Below, one piece after another: positions 1 through 5,405 of a stretch of DNA of 30,765 nucleotides. Position numbers and translations under genes: made by a program. The notes beneath the pieces were generated by a model. That model was not told the DNA's origin, did no database searches, and was given only the letters and a program-made list of their open reading frames with translations. The stretch covers positions 1 to 30,765 of the IMG/VR virus record IMGVR_UViG_3300044845_001067, one strand, 5' to 3'. Numbering within the stretch: the stretch's first letter is position 1; each line of letters begins with the position of its first letter. The DNA is from a virus.

Positions 1-60
1 CCCCCTGGCCTTAAAAAATTTTTCCGCCAAAAAATTTCACCAAAAGGGTCAAAGGAAAAA

Positions 61-103
61 CTGTCCACCCATTTCCCCATTATGCAGAAATTGGTTCATA
101 ATA
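61..103 (+). repeat. 43-bp direct repeat, copy 1, upstream of the first gene
   Basis: This 43-bp block matches 442..484 at 40 of 43 positions. It starts CTGTCCAC and ends TTGGTTCATAATA. Each copy lies just upstream of a gene start (23 and 25 bp), so a repeated early promoter or operator is the likeliest meaning. In this copy TTGGTT at 91-96 is followed after 16 bp by TATAAA at 113-118, a plausible promoter, but that -10 lies outside the conserved block and is not repeated in copy 2. The function is inference; the repeat is seen directly. Bases 1-60 hold only A/T-rich sequence with no gene I can support. Confidence 0.75.
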
Positions 104-125
104 AGAAAGCCTTATAAAAACTACT

Positions 126-440
126 ATGCTAACAAAGAAAGAGTATGGTCTTGAAATTGATAATCTAGAAGGAACCTTTGATGAAATAATCAAAAGACTT
201 CAACAGCTAAAGGAATGGTCTCAAACGCCAAGAGATCCCATTACCGATAAACCTGATCCAGATGGAATTAAATACATCGGCATAGGATATGGTGGTCCAT
301 CAGGACTCGGAACTTCTCTATACTACGAGCGAATTGAAACGGACGCAGAATATTCACAACGGATAGAAAGATTACGAAAAGTAAAAGCCAGGACTGAGGC
401 TAAACTTAAGAGATTATCTGAACAGATTGCCGATCAGTAA
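126..440 (+). CDS. Hypothetical 104-aa phage protein
   Basis: I do not recognise this family. The 104-residue protein has an acidic N-terminal third that looks helical, a middle glycine-rich stretch around residues 52-64 (YGGPSGLG) that should be a loop, and a charged C-terminal helix from about residue 72, rich in Arg, Lys and Glu, possibly a coiled coil. It has no cysteines, signal peptide or membrane segment. The ATG lies 23 bp after the first copy of the 43-bp repeat. It is the first gene of the plus-strand run and is followed by a 68-bp gap that holds the second repeat copy, so it may be a single-gene unit with its own promoter. Confidence 0.7.
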   Translation: MLTKKEYGLEIDNLEGTFDEIIKRLQQLKEWSQTPRDPITDKPDPDGIKYIGIGYGGPSGLGTSLYYERIETDAEYSQRIERLRKVKARTEAKLKRLSEQIADQ

Positions 441-441
441 A

Positions 442-484
442 CTGTCCACTCATTTTCCCATTATACAGAAATTGGTTCATAATA
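442..484 (+). repeat. 43-bp direct repeat, copy 2, upstream of the second gene
   Basis: This is the second copy of the block at 61..103, with 40 of 43 bases identical. It lies between the stop of the 104-aa gene and the start at 509. Its conservation in a noncoding gap, when the phage wastes very little space, argues for a regulatory role such as an early promoter or a binding site for a phage regulator. No clear sigma70 -35/-10 pair is shared by both copies. Confidence 0.75.
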
Positions 485-508
485 CCCAAACAGTTCTCTG
501 ACACCCAA

Positions 509-715
509 ATGACAAAAGCAGAATTGGTTGAAGCCTTGAGCCCATTTCCAGATGATATTAAAATAGTTGTAAGAGACTATGATGGTGATGTTTGTGTCGA
601 AGAAGTTAAATTGAATAGTAATAGTTCCCGCTTTATAGTAAATGGAAACCTTTTAGTGGAATATGATTACTACAGGGATGATAAAGGATACACTAATGCA
701 ATTTACATTCATTGA
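509..715 (+). CDS. Small hypothetical protein, MTKAEL family, paralogue 1
   Basis: This 68-aa acidic protein is a paralogue of the next gene. Both begin MTKAEL, have a proline-aspartate turn near residue 14, a hydrophobic strand (IKIVV here, IMVVV there) and end in an Asp/Asn-Ala-Ile-Tyr-Ile motif. The pattern of helix, then a strand ending in VVV, then an acidic loop is common in short phage proteins of unknown function. The start is the ATG 24 bp downstream of the second 43-bp repeat. The next gene starts after a 9-bp gap, so the two are probably co-transcribed. I can assign no role. Confidence 0.7.
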   Translation: MTKAELVEALSPFPDDIKIVVRDYDGDVCVEEVKLNSNSSRFIVNGNLLVEYDYYRDDKGYTNAIYIH

Positions 716-724
716 TTACCCAAA

Positions 725-919
725 ATGACAAAAGCAGAATTGATTGAAGTCTTAAGAGAATTCCCCGATGTTATTATGGTAGTTGTAGGAGGTGGCTGTA
801 CTCCATGGGTTGACATAGAAATGGTAAAATTAAAACTCAATTCAAATCTCGGTGATAATACTTTAGGTCCACATGAAGTAGACGAAGATGGTGATACCGA
901 TGCAATTTACATTTATTGA
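725..919 (+). CDS. Small hypothetical protein, MTKAEL family, paralogue 2
   Basis: This 64-aa acidic protein pairs with the gene at 509..715 (same MTKAEL start and AIYI ending) and probably arose by tandem duplication. The middle has diverged: a glycine-rich stretch GGGCTPW (about residues 20-26) replaces the acidic loop of its neighbour. No known domain is visible. It ends 2 bp before the first LRV gene and so looks like part of the same operon. Confidence 0.7.
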   Translation: MTKAELIEVLREFPDVIMVVVGGGCTPWVDIEMVKLKLNSNLGDNTLGPHEVDEDGDTDAIYIY

Positions 920-921
920 TC

Positions 922-1206
922 ATGGCAATAAACTATTTTGTTCACTATGCCGGCGATAAAACGGGAAGAGGAATTTTGCCTGGTCCGCGAAACCTCGATG
1001 TAAATGGTCTTTTAGAATTAGCGTCAGAGGTTGCTCGCTGTAGAGTTGCATACATCCCCAACACTCCTCCAGAAACTCTAACAGTTCTAGCCCGAGATAA
1101 GATTTTTAGTGTTCGTCGGTGTGTTGAAAGAAACCCAAACGCAACCCGAGAAGTCATTCAAACGGTAAGAGCCTATGAGTTTTATAAGGAGCAATCAACA
1201 TTATGA
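922..1206 (+). CDS. LRV (leucine-rich repeat variant) protein, tandem gene 1
   Basis: This 94-aa protein has a unique N-terminal 40 residues and then degenerate copies of a 24-residue repeat of the form NPNTPPETLTxLARDxxxxVRxxV. That matches the leucine-rich-repeat-variant (LRV/HEAT-like) pattern, an alpha-solenoid unit used as a protein-binding scaffold. It ends with the cap NATREVIQTVRAYEFY that also closes the next three genes. I chose the ATG at 922; a TTG at 916 is also in frame but overlaps the previous gene. The stop overlaps the next start as ATGA, so translation is probably coupled. LRV proteins of Azotobacter carry an N-terminal Fe-S cluster, but no matching cysteine cluster is visible here. 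Confidence 0.75.
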   Translation: MAINYFVHYAGDKTGRGILPGPRNLDVNGLLELASEVARCRVAYIPNTPPETLTVLARDKIFSVRRCVERNPNATREVIQTVRAYEFYKEQSTL

Positions 1207-1430
1207 AACCTTCACCAGAAATCCTAACAATTCTTGCCCGAGATGAGAATTCTAGTGTTCGCTGGAATGTTGCACACAACCCCAACACACCACTAGAAAT
1301 CCTAACAATTCTTGCCCGAGATAAGGATGGGGATGTTCGCTGTAGAGTTGCATACAACCCGAATGCAACAAGAGAAGTCATTCAAACCGTAAGAGCCTAT
1401 GAGTTCTACCAACAACATCCAACATTATGA
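1203..1430 (+). CDS. LRV protein, tandem gene 2
   Basis: This 75-aa protein consists almost entirely of two full LRV-type repeats (PEILTILARDENSSVRWNV and a second copy) followed by the shared C-terminal cap ending in HPTL. It starts inside the stop of the previous gene (ATGA at 1203-1206) and ends the same way at 1427-1430, the arrangement expected for reinitiation by the same ribosome. The fold should be a short alpha-solenoid. A role as an adaptor or inhibitor binding a host protein is inference only. Confidence 0.75.
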   Translation: MKPSPEILTILARDENSSVRWNVAHNPNTPLEILTILARDKDGDVRCRVAYNPNATREVIQTVRAYEFYQQHPTL

Positions 1431-1453
1431 CTTCTTCACTAGAAGCTCTAACA
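1365..1453 (+). repeat. 89-bp perfect repeat spanning an LRV gene junction, copy 1
   Basis: These 89 bases are identical to 1667..1755. The block covers the cap of one LRV gene, the ATGA junction and the first codons of the next gene. Related but diverged junctions occur near 1141-1207 and 1889-1956. Perfect identity over the junction points to a recent duplication of a whole gene unit by homologous recombination, and would allow further gain or loss of LRV genes. Confidence 0.85.
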
Positions 1454-1732
1454 CTTCTTGCCCGAGCTGTGGATTGTCTTGTTCGCTATGGGGTTGCATA
1501 CAATCCTAACACTACACCAGAAACTCTAACGTTCCTTGCTCAAGATGAGGATTGGTGTGTTCGCTGTGGAGTTGCAAACAACCCCAACACACCCCCAGAA
1601 ACTTTAACAATTCTTGCCCGAGATGAGAGCTTTAATGTTCGCTGGAGAGTTGAAAGAAACCCAAACGCAACAAGAGAAGTCATTCAAACCGTAAGAGCCT
1701 ATGAGTTCTACCAACAACATCCAACATTATGA
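1427..1732 (+). CDS. LRV protein, tandem gene 3
   Basis: At 101 aa this is the longest of the four tandem LRV genes, with three full repeats and the common cap. Its first codons and its last 22 codons lie in the two copies of the 89-bp perfect repeat, so the gene is one complete duplicated unit. Variable positions concentrate in the four residues before VR (for example DCLV, DWCV, SFNV) and just after it, the surface loops of an LRV solenoid. The scaffold positions Leu, Ala-Arg-Asp and Asn-Pro-Asn are fixed. It is coupled to both neighbours by ATGA overlaps. Confidence 0.75.
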   Translation: MTSSLEALTLLARAVDCLVRYGVAYNPNTTPETLTFLAQDEDWCVRCGVANNPNTPPETLTILARDESFNVRWRVERNPNATREVIQTVRAYEFYQQHPTL

Positions 1733-1755
1733 CTTCTTCACTAGAAGCTCTAACA
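1667..1755 (+). repeat. 89-bp perfect repeat spanning an LRV gene junction, copy 2
   Basis: This is the second identical copy of 1365..1453, at the junction between tandem LRV genes 3 and 4. The two copies begin 302 bp apart, so recombination between them would delete or duplicate exactly one LRV gene and keep the reading frame and ATGA coupling. Confidence 0.85.
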
Positions 1756-1956
1756 ATTCTTGCTCGAGATAAGAATGTGTTTGTTCGCTGGGGGGTTGCG
1801 TGCAACCCCAACACTCCCCCAGAAACTCTAACGATTCTGGCTCGAGATAAGGATAGGGATGTTCGCCATATTGTTAAAAGAAATCCAAATGCAACAAGAG
1901 AAGTCATTCAAACCGTAAGAGCCTACGAGTTTTATAAGGAGCATCCAACATTATGA
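1729..1956 (+). CDS. LRV protein, tandem gene 4
   Basis: This 75-aa protein has the same build as tandem gene 2: two LRV-type repeats and the cap, here ending YKEHPTL as in tandem gene 1 (YKEQSTL) rather than YQQHPTL. It begins in an ATGA overlap with gene 3, and its own stop overlaps the following Trp-rich gene (1953-1956). The cap variant suggests the array grew by inserting units between an original first and last gene. Confidence 0.75.
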   Translation: MTSSLEALTILARDKNVFVRWGVACNPNTPPETLTILARDKDRDVRHIVKRNPNATREVIQTVRAYEFYKEHPTL

Positions 1957-2303
1957 CAGTTTCAAGACCTATTTTAGCAACAGATAAGACCAAACTGAAT
2001 TGGTGGAATTATTGGATTGAACATTGTTGGATGACAGGGTGGACATCCATGTATAATAATTTTCATACCTGGATGGATCTTGTATGGTTTAATGACAATC
2101 AAAAGAATTATACTCTTCTAGATGATGATGATCCATTTAAAGAATGCTATTTAACTTTCTGGTATAATTTGAATGAAGATGATACCTATCCTAAAGAATT
2201 TTTAGAGGATTTAATGGAAATGACCGCAAACATTAATCTGGACGACTGTGTTCCATTGGATGAAAATTTTTTTGATGATCTTGAGGACCTTTACAATGAT
2301 TAA
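1953..2303 (+). CDS. Hypothetical Trp-rich acidic protein
   Basis: This 116-aa protein is not recognised. The N-terminal half is unusually rich in tryptophan (seven Trp between residues 17 and 45, including NWWNYW and HCWMTGW). The C-terminal half is strongly acidic, with DDDD near residue 60 and many Asp/Glu at the end. There is no signal peptide, and the Trp-rich part is too polar for a membrane segment. Acidic, aromatic-rich small proteins are common among early phage inhibitors of host enzymes, but that is only a suggestion. Translation is coupled to the LRV array upstream and to the next gene (8-bp overlap). Confidence 0.65.
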   Translation: MTVSRPILATDKTKLNWWNYWIEHCWMTGWTSMYNNFHTWMDLVWFNDNQKNYTLLDDDDPFKECYLTFWYNLNEDDTYPKEFLEDLMEMTANINLDDCVPLDENFFDDLEDLYND

Positions 2304-2526
2304 ACTATTCACCTTTAATAAGGCCGACGATTACTCTTTCGGTTTTTTGTGTACTTCTCGGGGAACTCTAATTCAAATTTCTTTTGGCTATGATACTAAA
2401 CCCGCGCTCTGGCCCTATTGGCAGATAAGCATGGGTGGAAATCAGCTTCTTAGCTTCTTCTGTTATTTTTGGAAAGTTGGGTTTTCAATTGATCTTTTGG
2501 GCCACACTTGGCCAGAATTAAAATGA
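2296..2526 (+). CDS. Hypothetical 76-aa protein
   Basis: I chose the ATG at 2296, which overlaps the upstream stop by 8 bp, rather than an in-frame ATG at 2248 that would overlap the previous gene by 56 bp. The 76-aa product is rich in aromatic and beta-branched residues (LFTF, QISFGY, WPYWQISMGG, FFCYFWK). It may be a small beta-sheet protein, and the hydrophobic stretch around residues 52-68 could interact with membranes. No family is recognised. Its stop overlaps the next gene's start as ATGA. Confidence 0.6.
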   Translation: MIKLFTFNKADDYSFGFLCTSRGTLIQISFGYDTKPALWPYWQISMGGNQLLSFFCYFWKVGFSIDLLGHTWPELK

Positions 2527-2705
2527 ACATTAAAATTGAGTACAGATCTAAAACCGATTCTTATGAATGGGTAATGTATGATGGACCCGATGGTATTGAT
2601 GATTATTGCGGACGGGAGAATAGTCTCGGTCAGGTTTTTGAGAGAATTATTTACTACCGGACACTAATTGAAAGGAGTTATACGGAGGCACTTAACGATG
2701 AATGA
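2523..2705 (+). CDS. Hypothetical 60-aa protein, paralogue of the gene at 3081
   Basis: The start is the ATG of the ATGA overlap with the previous gene; an ATG 15 bp further upstream is in frame but less economical. The protein begins MNIKIEYRSKTDSYEW and is clearly homologous to the 61-aa product of 3081..3266. Shared blocks are MNI-[KE]-I-x-YR, a Tyr/Trp strand, GP-x-G-[IV]-D, and SLG-[QE]-VFERIIYY in the C-terminal helix. The predicted order is beta-hairpin then helix. Function is unknown. It overlaps the following Cys-rich gene by 8 bp. Confidence 0.65.
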   Translation: MNIKIEYRSKTDSYEWVMYDGPDGIDDYCGRENSLGQVFERIIYYRTLIERSYTEALNDE

Positions 2706-2913
2706 ACCACAAAGATGTCACAACTGCCTTTATTCGAGAACCTATGAAGTTGTGGATATTGTTTTAGAAAAGCTTGAGAGTGCATTTAAGACACAATCAA
2801 CAATAACAAAATGCCATTTACAGGGAAAGCCCGAAATAGTTAATTCTAAGTTAGATTGGTGCTATCAATGGAACCCGTCAGACCCTTGTTTTGGAGAATT
2901 AGATGAAAATTGA
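2698..2913 (+). CDS. Small Cys-rich protein, possible zinc binder
   Basis: The start is the ATG at 2698, which overlaps the previous stop. The 71-aa product has a CHNC motif near residues 7-10 and three further cysteines at about residues 39, 55 and 64. A four-Cys zinc site is therefore possible: CxxC plus two of the later ones. No larger family is recognised. It sits inside a run of duplicated small genes and overlaps the next short gene by 11 bp. Zinc binding is inferred from cysteine spacing only. Confidence 0.6.
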   Translation: MNEPQRCHNCLYSRTYEVVDIVLEKLESAFKTQSTITKCHLQGKPEIVNSKLDWCYQWNPSDPCFGELDEN

Positions 2914-3079
2914 TTTAGATGTTTTGGCACGGATTTATATCAAACTTATAGCGGAGCAGGTTTCTTATCGTGTTGTTCGCGAGTGGAATTCTGAAGAGCA
3001 GGAAACTTTATTTAATGAATACTTTGAAATAGCCAAGACCGCAGCCAAAGTTTATTCTGAAAATATTAAAGGAGAATGA
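2903..3079 (+). CDS. Hypothetical 58-aa helical protein
   Basis: This short gene encodes 58 residues beginning MKIDLDVLARIYIKL. It is predicted to be almost wholly alpha-helical, with a hydrophobic first helix and a charged second helix ending IKGE. The N-terminal MKIDL is shared with the protein at 3256, and the DNA of the two starts matches over about 15 bp (atgaaaattgattta). The two may therefore be diverged halves of a duplicated pair. The start overlaps the preceding gene; the stop is followed immediately by the next start, whose Shine-Dalgarno (AGGAG, 3070-3074) lies in this gene's last codons. Confidence 0.55.
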   Translation: MKIDLDVLARIYIKLIAEQVSYRVVREWNSEEQETLFNEYFEIAKTAAKVYSENIKGE

Positions 3080-3080
3080 A

Positions 3081-3266
3081 ATGAACATTGAAATATGGTA
3101 CAGACCCGAAAATGACCAGTATGTATGGTCATTAGATGTTGGCCCAGCCGGCGTGGATGTTTACGAGGGCGCAGAACATAGTCTAGGCGAGGTTTTTGAG
3201 AGAATTATTTACTATAAGACTGTGAATTCCATGAGTTATATGGAGGCAACCCACAATGAAAATTGA
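3081..3266 (+). CDS. Hypothetical 61-aa protein, paralogue of the gene at 2523
   Basis: This 61-aa product shares the MNI-x-I-x-YR start, the GPAGVD turn and the SLGEVFERIIYY helix with the protein of 2523..2705. The pair shows a duplicated gene block. It has a good Shine-Dalgarno (AGGAG) 6 bp before the ATG. The downstream gene begins within its last codons (11-bp overlap, 3256-3266). No function is known. Confidence 0.65.
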   Translation: MNIEIWYRPENDQYVWSLDVGPAGVDVYEGAEHSLGEVFERIIYYKTVNSMSYMEATHNEN

Positions 3267-3558
3267 TTTAAATAAACTCTCCTTTGCAGAGCTGCAACAA
3301 CTTGAAACAGACATTGAAATCCATATGGCATCTCGTAAAGATATGAGATGTTATAAGGTTACTTTTTATGTTGGGTTTATTGCAAAAGAACACACAAATG
3401 ATGAATTATGCGGGCCGAATACTTTTAGTGATTATTTTGGCGTTCACCTGTACGACCATATAGCTGATGGTTTTGGTTTGGGGGAACATGAAGATGTTTC
3501 CCGTTGTGAAGTAGTAGAATTGAAACCAGAAGAGTTTCCCGAGGAGTTTAAGCTATGA
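3256..3558 (+). CDS. Hypothetical 100-aa protein
   Basis: The product starts MKIDLNKLSFAELQQLETDIEIH, a typical N-terminal helix, followed by an aromatic-rich region with strands (YKVTFYVGFI) and an acidic C-terminus ending EEFPEEFKL. There are no metal-binding or catalytic motifs. The first residues match those of the 58-aa protein at 2903, which suggests shared origin. It overlaps the upstream gene by 11 bp and the downstream ribbon-helix-helix gene by an ATGA, so it belongs to the same coupled run. Confidence 0.65.
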   Translation: MKIDLNKLSFAELQQLETDIEIHMASRKDMRCYKVTFYVGFIAKEHTNDELCGPNTFSDYFGVHLYDHIADGFGLGEHEDVSRCEVVELKPEEFPEEFKL

Positions 3559-3734
3559 CAATAAAACGGATTCAATTTAGTGCCAGTAGCGATTTTGTTG
3601 ATCGCTTAGAAGAGCTATCAGCAAGCATGAAAGTACCGAAAGAGGAGGTAATTAGAGCCGCAATTGATACCCTTGAGCTGGTAGTAGCCGCAGATCGCGA
3701 AGGAAAAGGATTTTTGTTCGTACCAAAACCCTAA
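3555..3734 (+). CDS. Small ribbon-helix-helix (CopG/Arc-like) DNA-binding protein
   Basis: This 59-aa protein has the full layout of a ribbon-helix-helix regulator. An N-terminal basic strand (IKRIQFSAS) is followed by a helix (residues 13-24, FVDRLEELSASM), a turn at VPKEE and a second helix (residues 30-44, EEVIRAAIDTLELV). Such proteins dimerise through the strand and put it into the DNA major groove. The start is the ATG of an ATGA overlap. The next gene starts in the overlapping TAATG. It could repress the phage's early promoters, for example the repeated blocks near 61 and 442, or act on host genes; that is inference. The fold call is by pattern only. Confidence 0.6.
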   Translation: MTIKRIQFSASSDFVDRLEELSASMKVPKEEVIRAAIDTLELVVAADREGKGFLFVPKP

Positions 3735-3970
3735 TGTGCAAGTTTTTTCGTAGCTGTAATCTGGTAATTCGAAACTACCGTGATAACACACCAACCTTAA
3801 TACTGGCAGCAGTCTGTGCCATACAATGCCTAGTTTCTTGCTTGGCGATAGCTCTCGGAGTCCATGCCCCAGTAAGTTTTCTCTCCGTCACAAGTGTACT
3901 ATTAGGCTGGCTCGGACTTGTATTTACCTTGTATATACATCGGCCAAACTTCAACAGACCAGACATCTAG
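3734..3970 (+). CDS. Small two-helix membrane protein
   Basis: This 78-aa protein has a short basic N-terminus with two Cys (residues 2 and 8), then two hydrophobic segments: about residues 21-42 (ILAAVCAIQCLVSCLAIAL) and 46-68 (VSFLSVTSVLLGWLGLVFTLYI). It ends in a short polar tail. The charge pattern suggests both ends lie in the cytoplasm. The ATG overlaps the previous stop (TAATG). Candidates include an inner-membrane effector, a holin-like protein or a superinfection-exclusion factor, but no family is recognised. It is the last gene of the early-type run. Confidence 0.6.
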   Translation: MCKFFRSCNLVIRNYRDNTPTLILAAVCAIQCLVSCLAIALGVHAPVSFLSVTSVLLGWLGLVFTLYIHRPNFNRPDI

Positions 3971-4097
3971 GGATAATAGTTTTCACGGAAGCCGAATTGA
4001 CCGGGTCTGTTTCCCCGGCACTACTCCTTATGGAATATGGTAGTTGATTATTCAAAACGAAACTAAGAGGACACTCCCTCAACTGACACAACACCCC

Positions 4098-4125
4098 TTG
4101 ACTAATCCACAGAAAGTGTTACCAT
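4098..4125 (+). promoter_or_regulatory. Sigma70-like promoter for psbA
   Basis: TTGACT (4098-4103), a 16-bp spacer and TACCAT (4120-4125) form a host sigma70-type promoter, with five of six and four of six matches to consensus. It lies about 150 bp upstream of the psbA ATG, which would give a long leader containing the hairpin at 4204-4224. Transcription by unmodified host polymerase would make psbA an early or middle gene, as in other cyanophages. Confidence 0.5.
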
Positions 4126-4203
4126 ACATACACAAGCAGGTCAGGGATTCCTAACTTGCTCCCGTGCTTACCGAGACTTTGCACGTTAAATACGTCTCTC
4201 ATA

Positions 4204-4224
4204 TCTTCTCTAGGGGTGAGAAGA
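4204..4224 (+). promoter_or_regulatory. Leader hairpin with an AGGGG loop upstream of psbA
   Basis: TCTTCTC (4204-4210) pairs perfectly with GAGAAGA (4218-4224) around a 7-nt loop TAGGGGT. It lies 48 bp before the psbA start, which itself has no obvious Shine-Dalgarno. A loop exposing a purine-rich AGGGG could bind a protein or ribosome, or protect the 5' end of the mRNA. The structure is seen directly; a role in psbA mRNA stability or translation is inferred. Confidence 0.45.
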
Positions 4225-4272
4225 AATAATAATCACGTTCGTCCCTACGAACATTTGTTACCTTTTTCAAAT

Positions 4273-5352
4273 ATGACCGCTTCAATTGCTACACGTTCGG
4301 AGAGTAATCTCTGGGAACAATTTTGTTCCTGGGTTACTTCAACGAACAATCGTTTATATGTGGGATGGTTTGGAGTCCTTATGATTCCTTGCCTTCTTGC
4401 TGCTACTATTTGTTTTATTGTTGCATTTATTGCAAATCCGCCAGTAGATTTAGATGGGGTAAGAGAACCAATTGCCGGTTCACTTATGTATGGAAATAAT
4501 ATTATTTCCGCTGCAGTTTTGCCTACATCAAATGCTATCGGTCTTCATTTTTACCCAATTTGGGAAGCCTCAAGTATTGAAGAATGGTTATACAATGGAG
4601 GAAGTTGGCAACTTATTGTATTCCATTTTCTTATTGGTATTTGGACTTACCTTGGACGCGAATGGGAACTATCATTTCGACTGGGTATGAGGCCGTGGAT
4701 TGCAGTTGCTTATTCTGCTCCTGCAATTGCCGCAACTTCAGTATTGTTCATCTATCCTTTTGGGCAGGGTTCTTGGAGTGATGCACTTCCTCTTGGAATC
4801 AGTGGTACGTTTAATTTTATGATGGTGCTACAGTCTGAGCATAATGTACTATTTTCACCATTCCACATGGCTGGGGTTGCTGGAGTTTTTGGTGGTGCTC
4901 TTTTTGCAGCACAACACGGTTCATTGGTCACAAGTTCTATTATTCGGGAAACCTCTGAAACTGAGTCTCAAAATTATGGTTACAAATTTGGCCAGAATGA
5001 AGAGACTTATTCAATTGTAAATGCTCATGCGTATTTCGGTAGGCTATTCTGGCAATACGCCTCATTTAATAACTCTCGCTCTTTGCACTTTCTATTGGCA
5101 GCCTGGCCTGTTGTAGGAATCTGGCTTGCCTCCGTTGGCGTTATGTGTTTCTCCTTCAATGTCAATGGATTTAACTTTGTCCATAGCATTCAGGATAATC
5201 AAGGAAGAACCATTCCATCCTGGGCCGATGTATTAAATCGGGCCAATTTGGGAATTGAAACCGTTCACGAAAAAAATTCACATCAATTTCCATTGGATCT
5301 TGCTAAATCTTCTTCTTATGAAGTCGCTTTAAAGTCTCCAGATATTGGTTGA
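4273..5352 (+). CDS. psbA: Photosystem II D1 protein, D1'-like variant
   Basis: This encodes the D1 reaction-centre subunit of photosystem II in the host thylakoid membrane; phages carry it to replace photodamaged host D1. The start at 4273 gives 359 aa and exact D1 numbering. Visible functional residues: Tyr161 (YZ), His190, the Mn-cluster ligands Asp170, Glu189, His332, Glu333, His337, Asp342 and Ala344, the P680 ligand His198, iron ligands His215 and His272, and QB-site Ser264/Phe265. The C-terminal extension after Ala344 has 15 residues for CtpA removal. Glu130 is the high-light type. The protein carries Ala80, Leu158 and Ala286, the three substitutions that define D1', the isoform induced under microaerobic conditions. 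It also has His195 replaced by Ser and Met214 by Gln. There is no intron. A terminator follows. Confidence 0.97.
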   Translation: MTASIATRSESNLWEQFCSWVTSTNNRLYVGWFGVLMIPCLLAATICFIVAFIANPPVDLDGVREPIAGSLMYGNNIISAAVLPTSNAIGLHFYPIWEASSIEEWLYNGGSWQLIVFHFLIGIWTYLGREWELSFRLGMRPWIAVAYSAPAIAATSVLFIYPFGQGSWSDALPLGISGTFNFMMVLQSEHNVLFSPFHMAGVAGVFGGALFAAQHGSLVTSSIIRETSETESQNYGYKFGQNEETYSIVNAHAYFGRLFWQYASFNNSRSLHFLLAAWPVVGIWLASVGVMCFSFNVNGFNFVHSIQDNQGRTIPSWADVLNRANLGIETVHEKNSHQFPLDLAKSSSYEVALKSPDIG

Positions 5353-5375
5353 TTTGAAACTGGAATAATGGTATA

Positions 5376-5405
5376 GTAAAAGGAACTCTTCGGAGTTCCT
5401 TTTAC
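5376..5405 (+). terminator. Strong intrinsic terminator after psbA
   Basis: A perfect 13-bp stem (GTAAAAGGAACTC with its complement) closes a TTCG tetraloop, with CTTTTAC as the 3' arm. It starts 23 bp after the psbA stop. With its own promoter upstream, psbA is therefore an isolated transcription unit. A late promoter box for the next gene begins at the base of the stem. Confidence 0.9.

Larger units (their letters stand above)
3971..4272 (+). other. 302-bp intergenic region carrying the psbA control signals
   Basis: No gene is supported here. An in-frame extension of psbA back to 4156 exists, but its sequence is unlike D1. The region holds a small GC hairpin near 3999-4017 (CCGGG/CCCGG) that might end the upstream operon, a sigma70-like promoter at 4098-4125, a late-like TTAAATA at 4186-4192 inside a small inverted repeat (ACGT/ACGT), and a perfect 7-bp hairpin at 4204-4224. 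For a genome this compact, a 302-bp gap is long and suggests real regulation of psbA. Confidence 0.6.

Noticed and set aside
1-60. Terminator from the AAATTTTT/AAAAATTT inverted repeat near the left end
   Set aside because: The stem is only A/T, and similar A/T runs are expected by chance here.
945-1907. Antisense open frames opposite the LRV genes (945-1157, 1154-1381, 1680-1907, minus strand)
   Set aside because: They repeat only because the sense-strand LRV repeats do, and they resemble no sensible protein. The coupled plus-strand genes explain the region.
1200-1960. CRISPR-like repeat array
   Set aside because: The repeats are coding, have a 72-bp period (24 codons) and no constant spacer/repeat alternation.
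3999-4017. Terminator hairpin after the early operon (CCGGG/CCCGG)
   Set aside because: Only 5 bp of stem and no T run follow it. Listed only as part of the intergenic description.
4156-4272. N-terminal extension of psbA by 39 residues
   Set aside because: The extension is unlike any D1 N-terminus, while the ATG at 4273 gives the exact D1 numbering. This stretch contains the leader hairpin.
4273-5352. Group I intron in psbA
   Set aside because: The D1 frame is uninterrupted and in register from start to Ala344.
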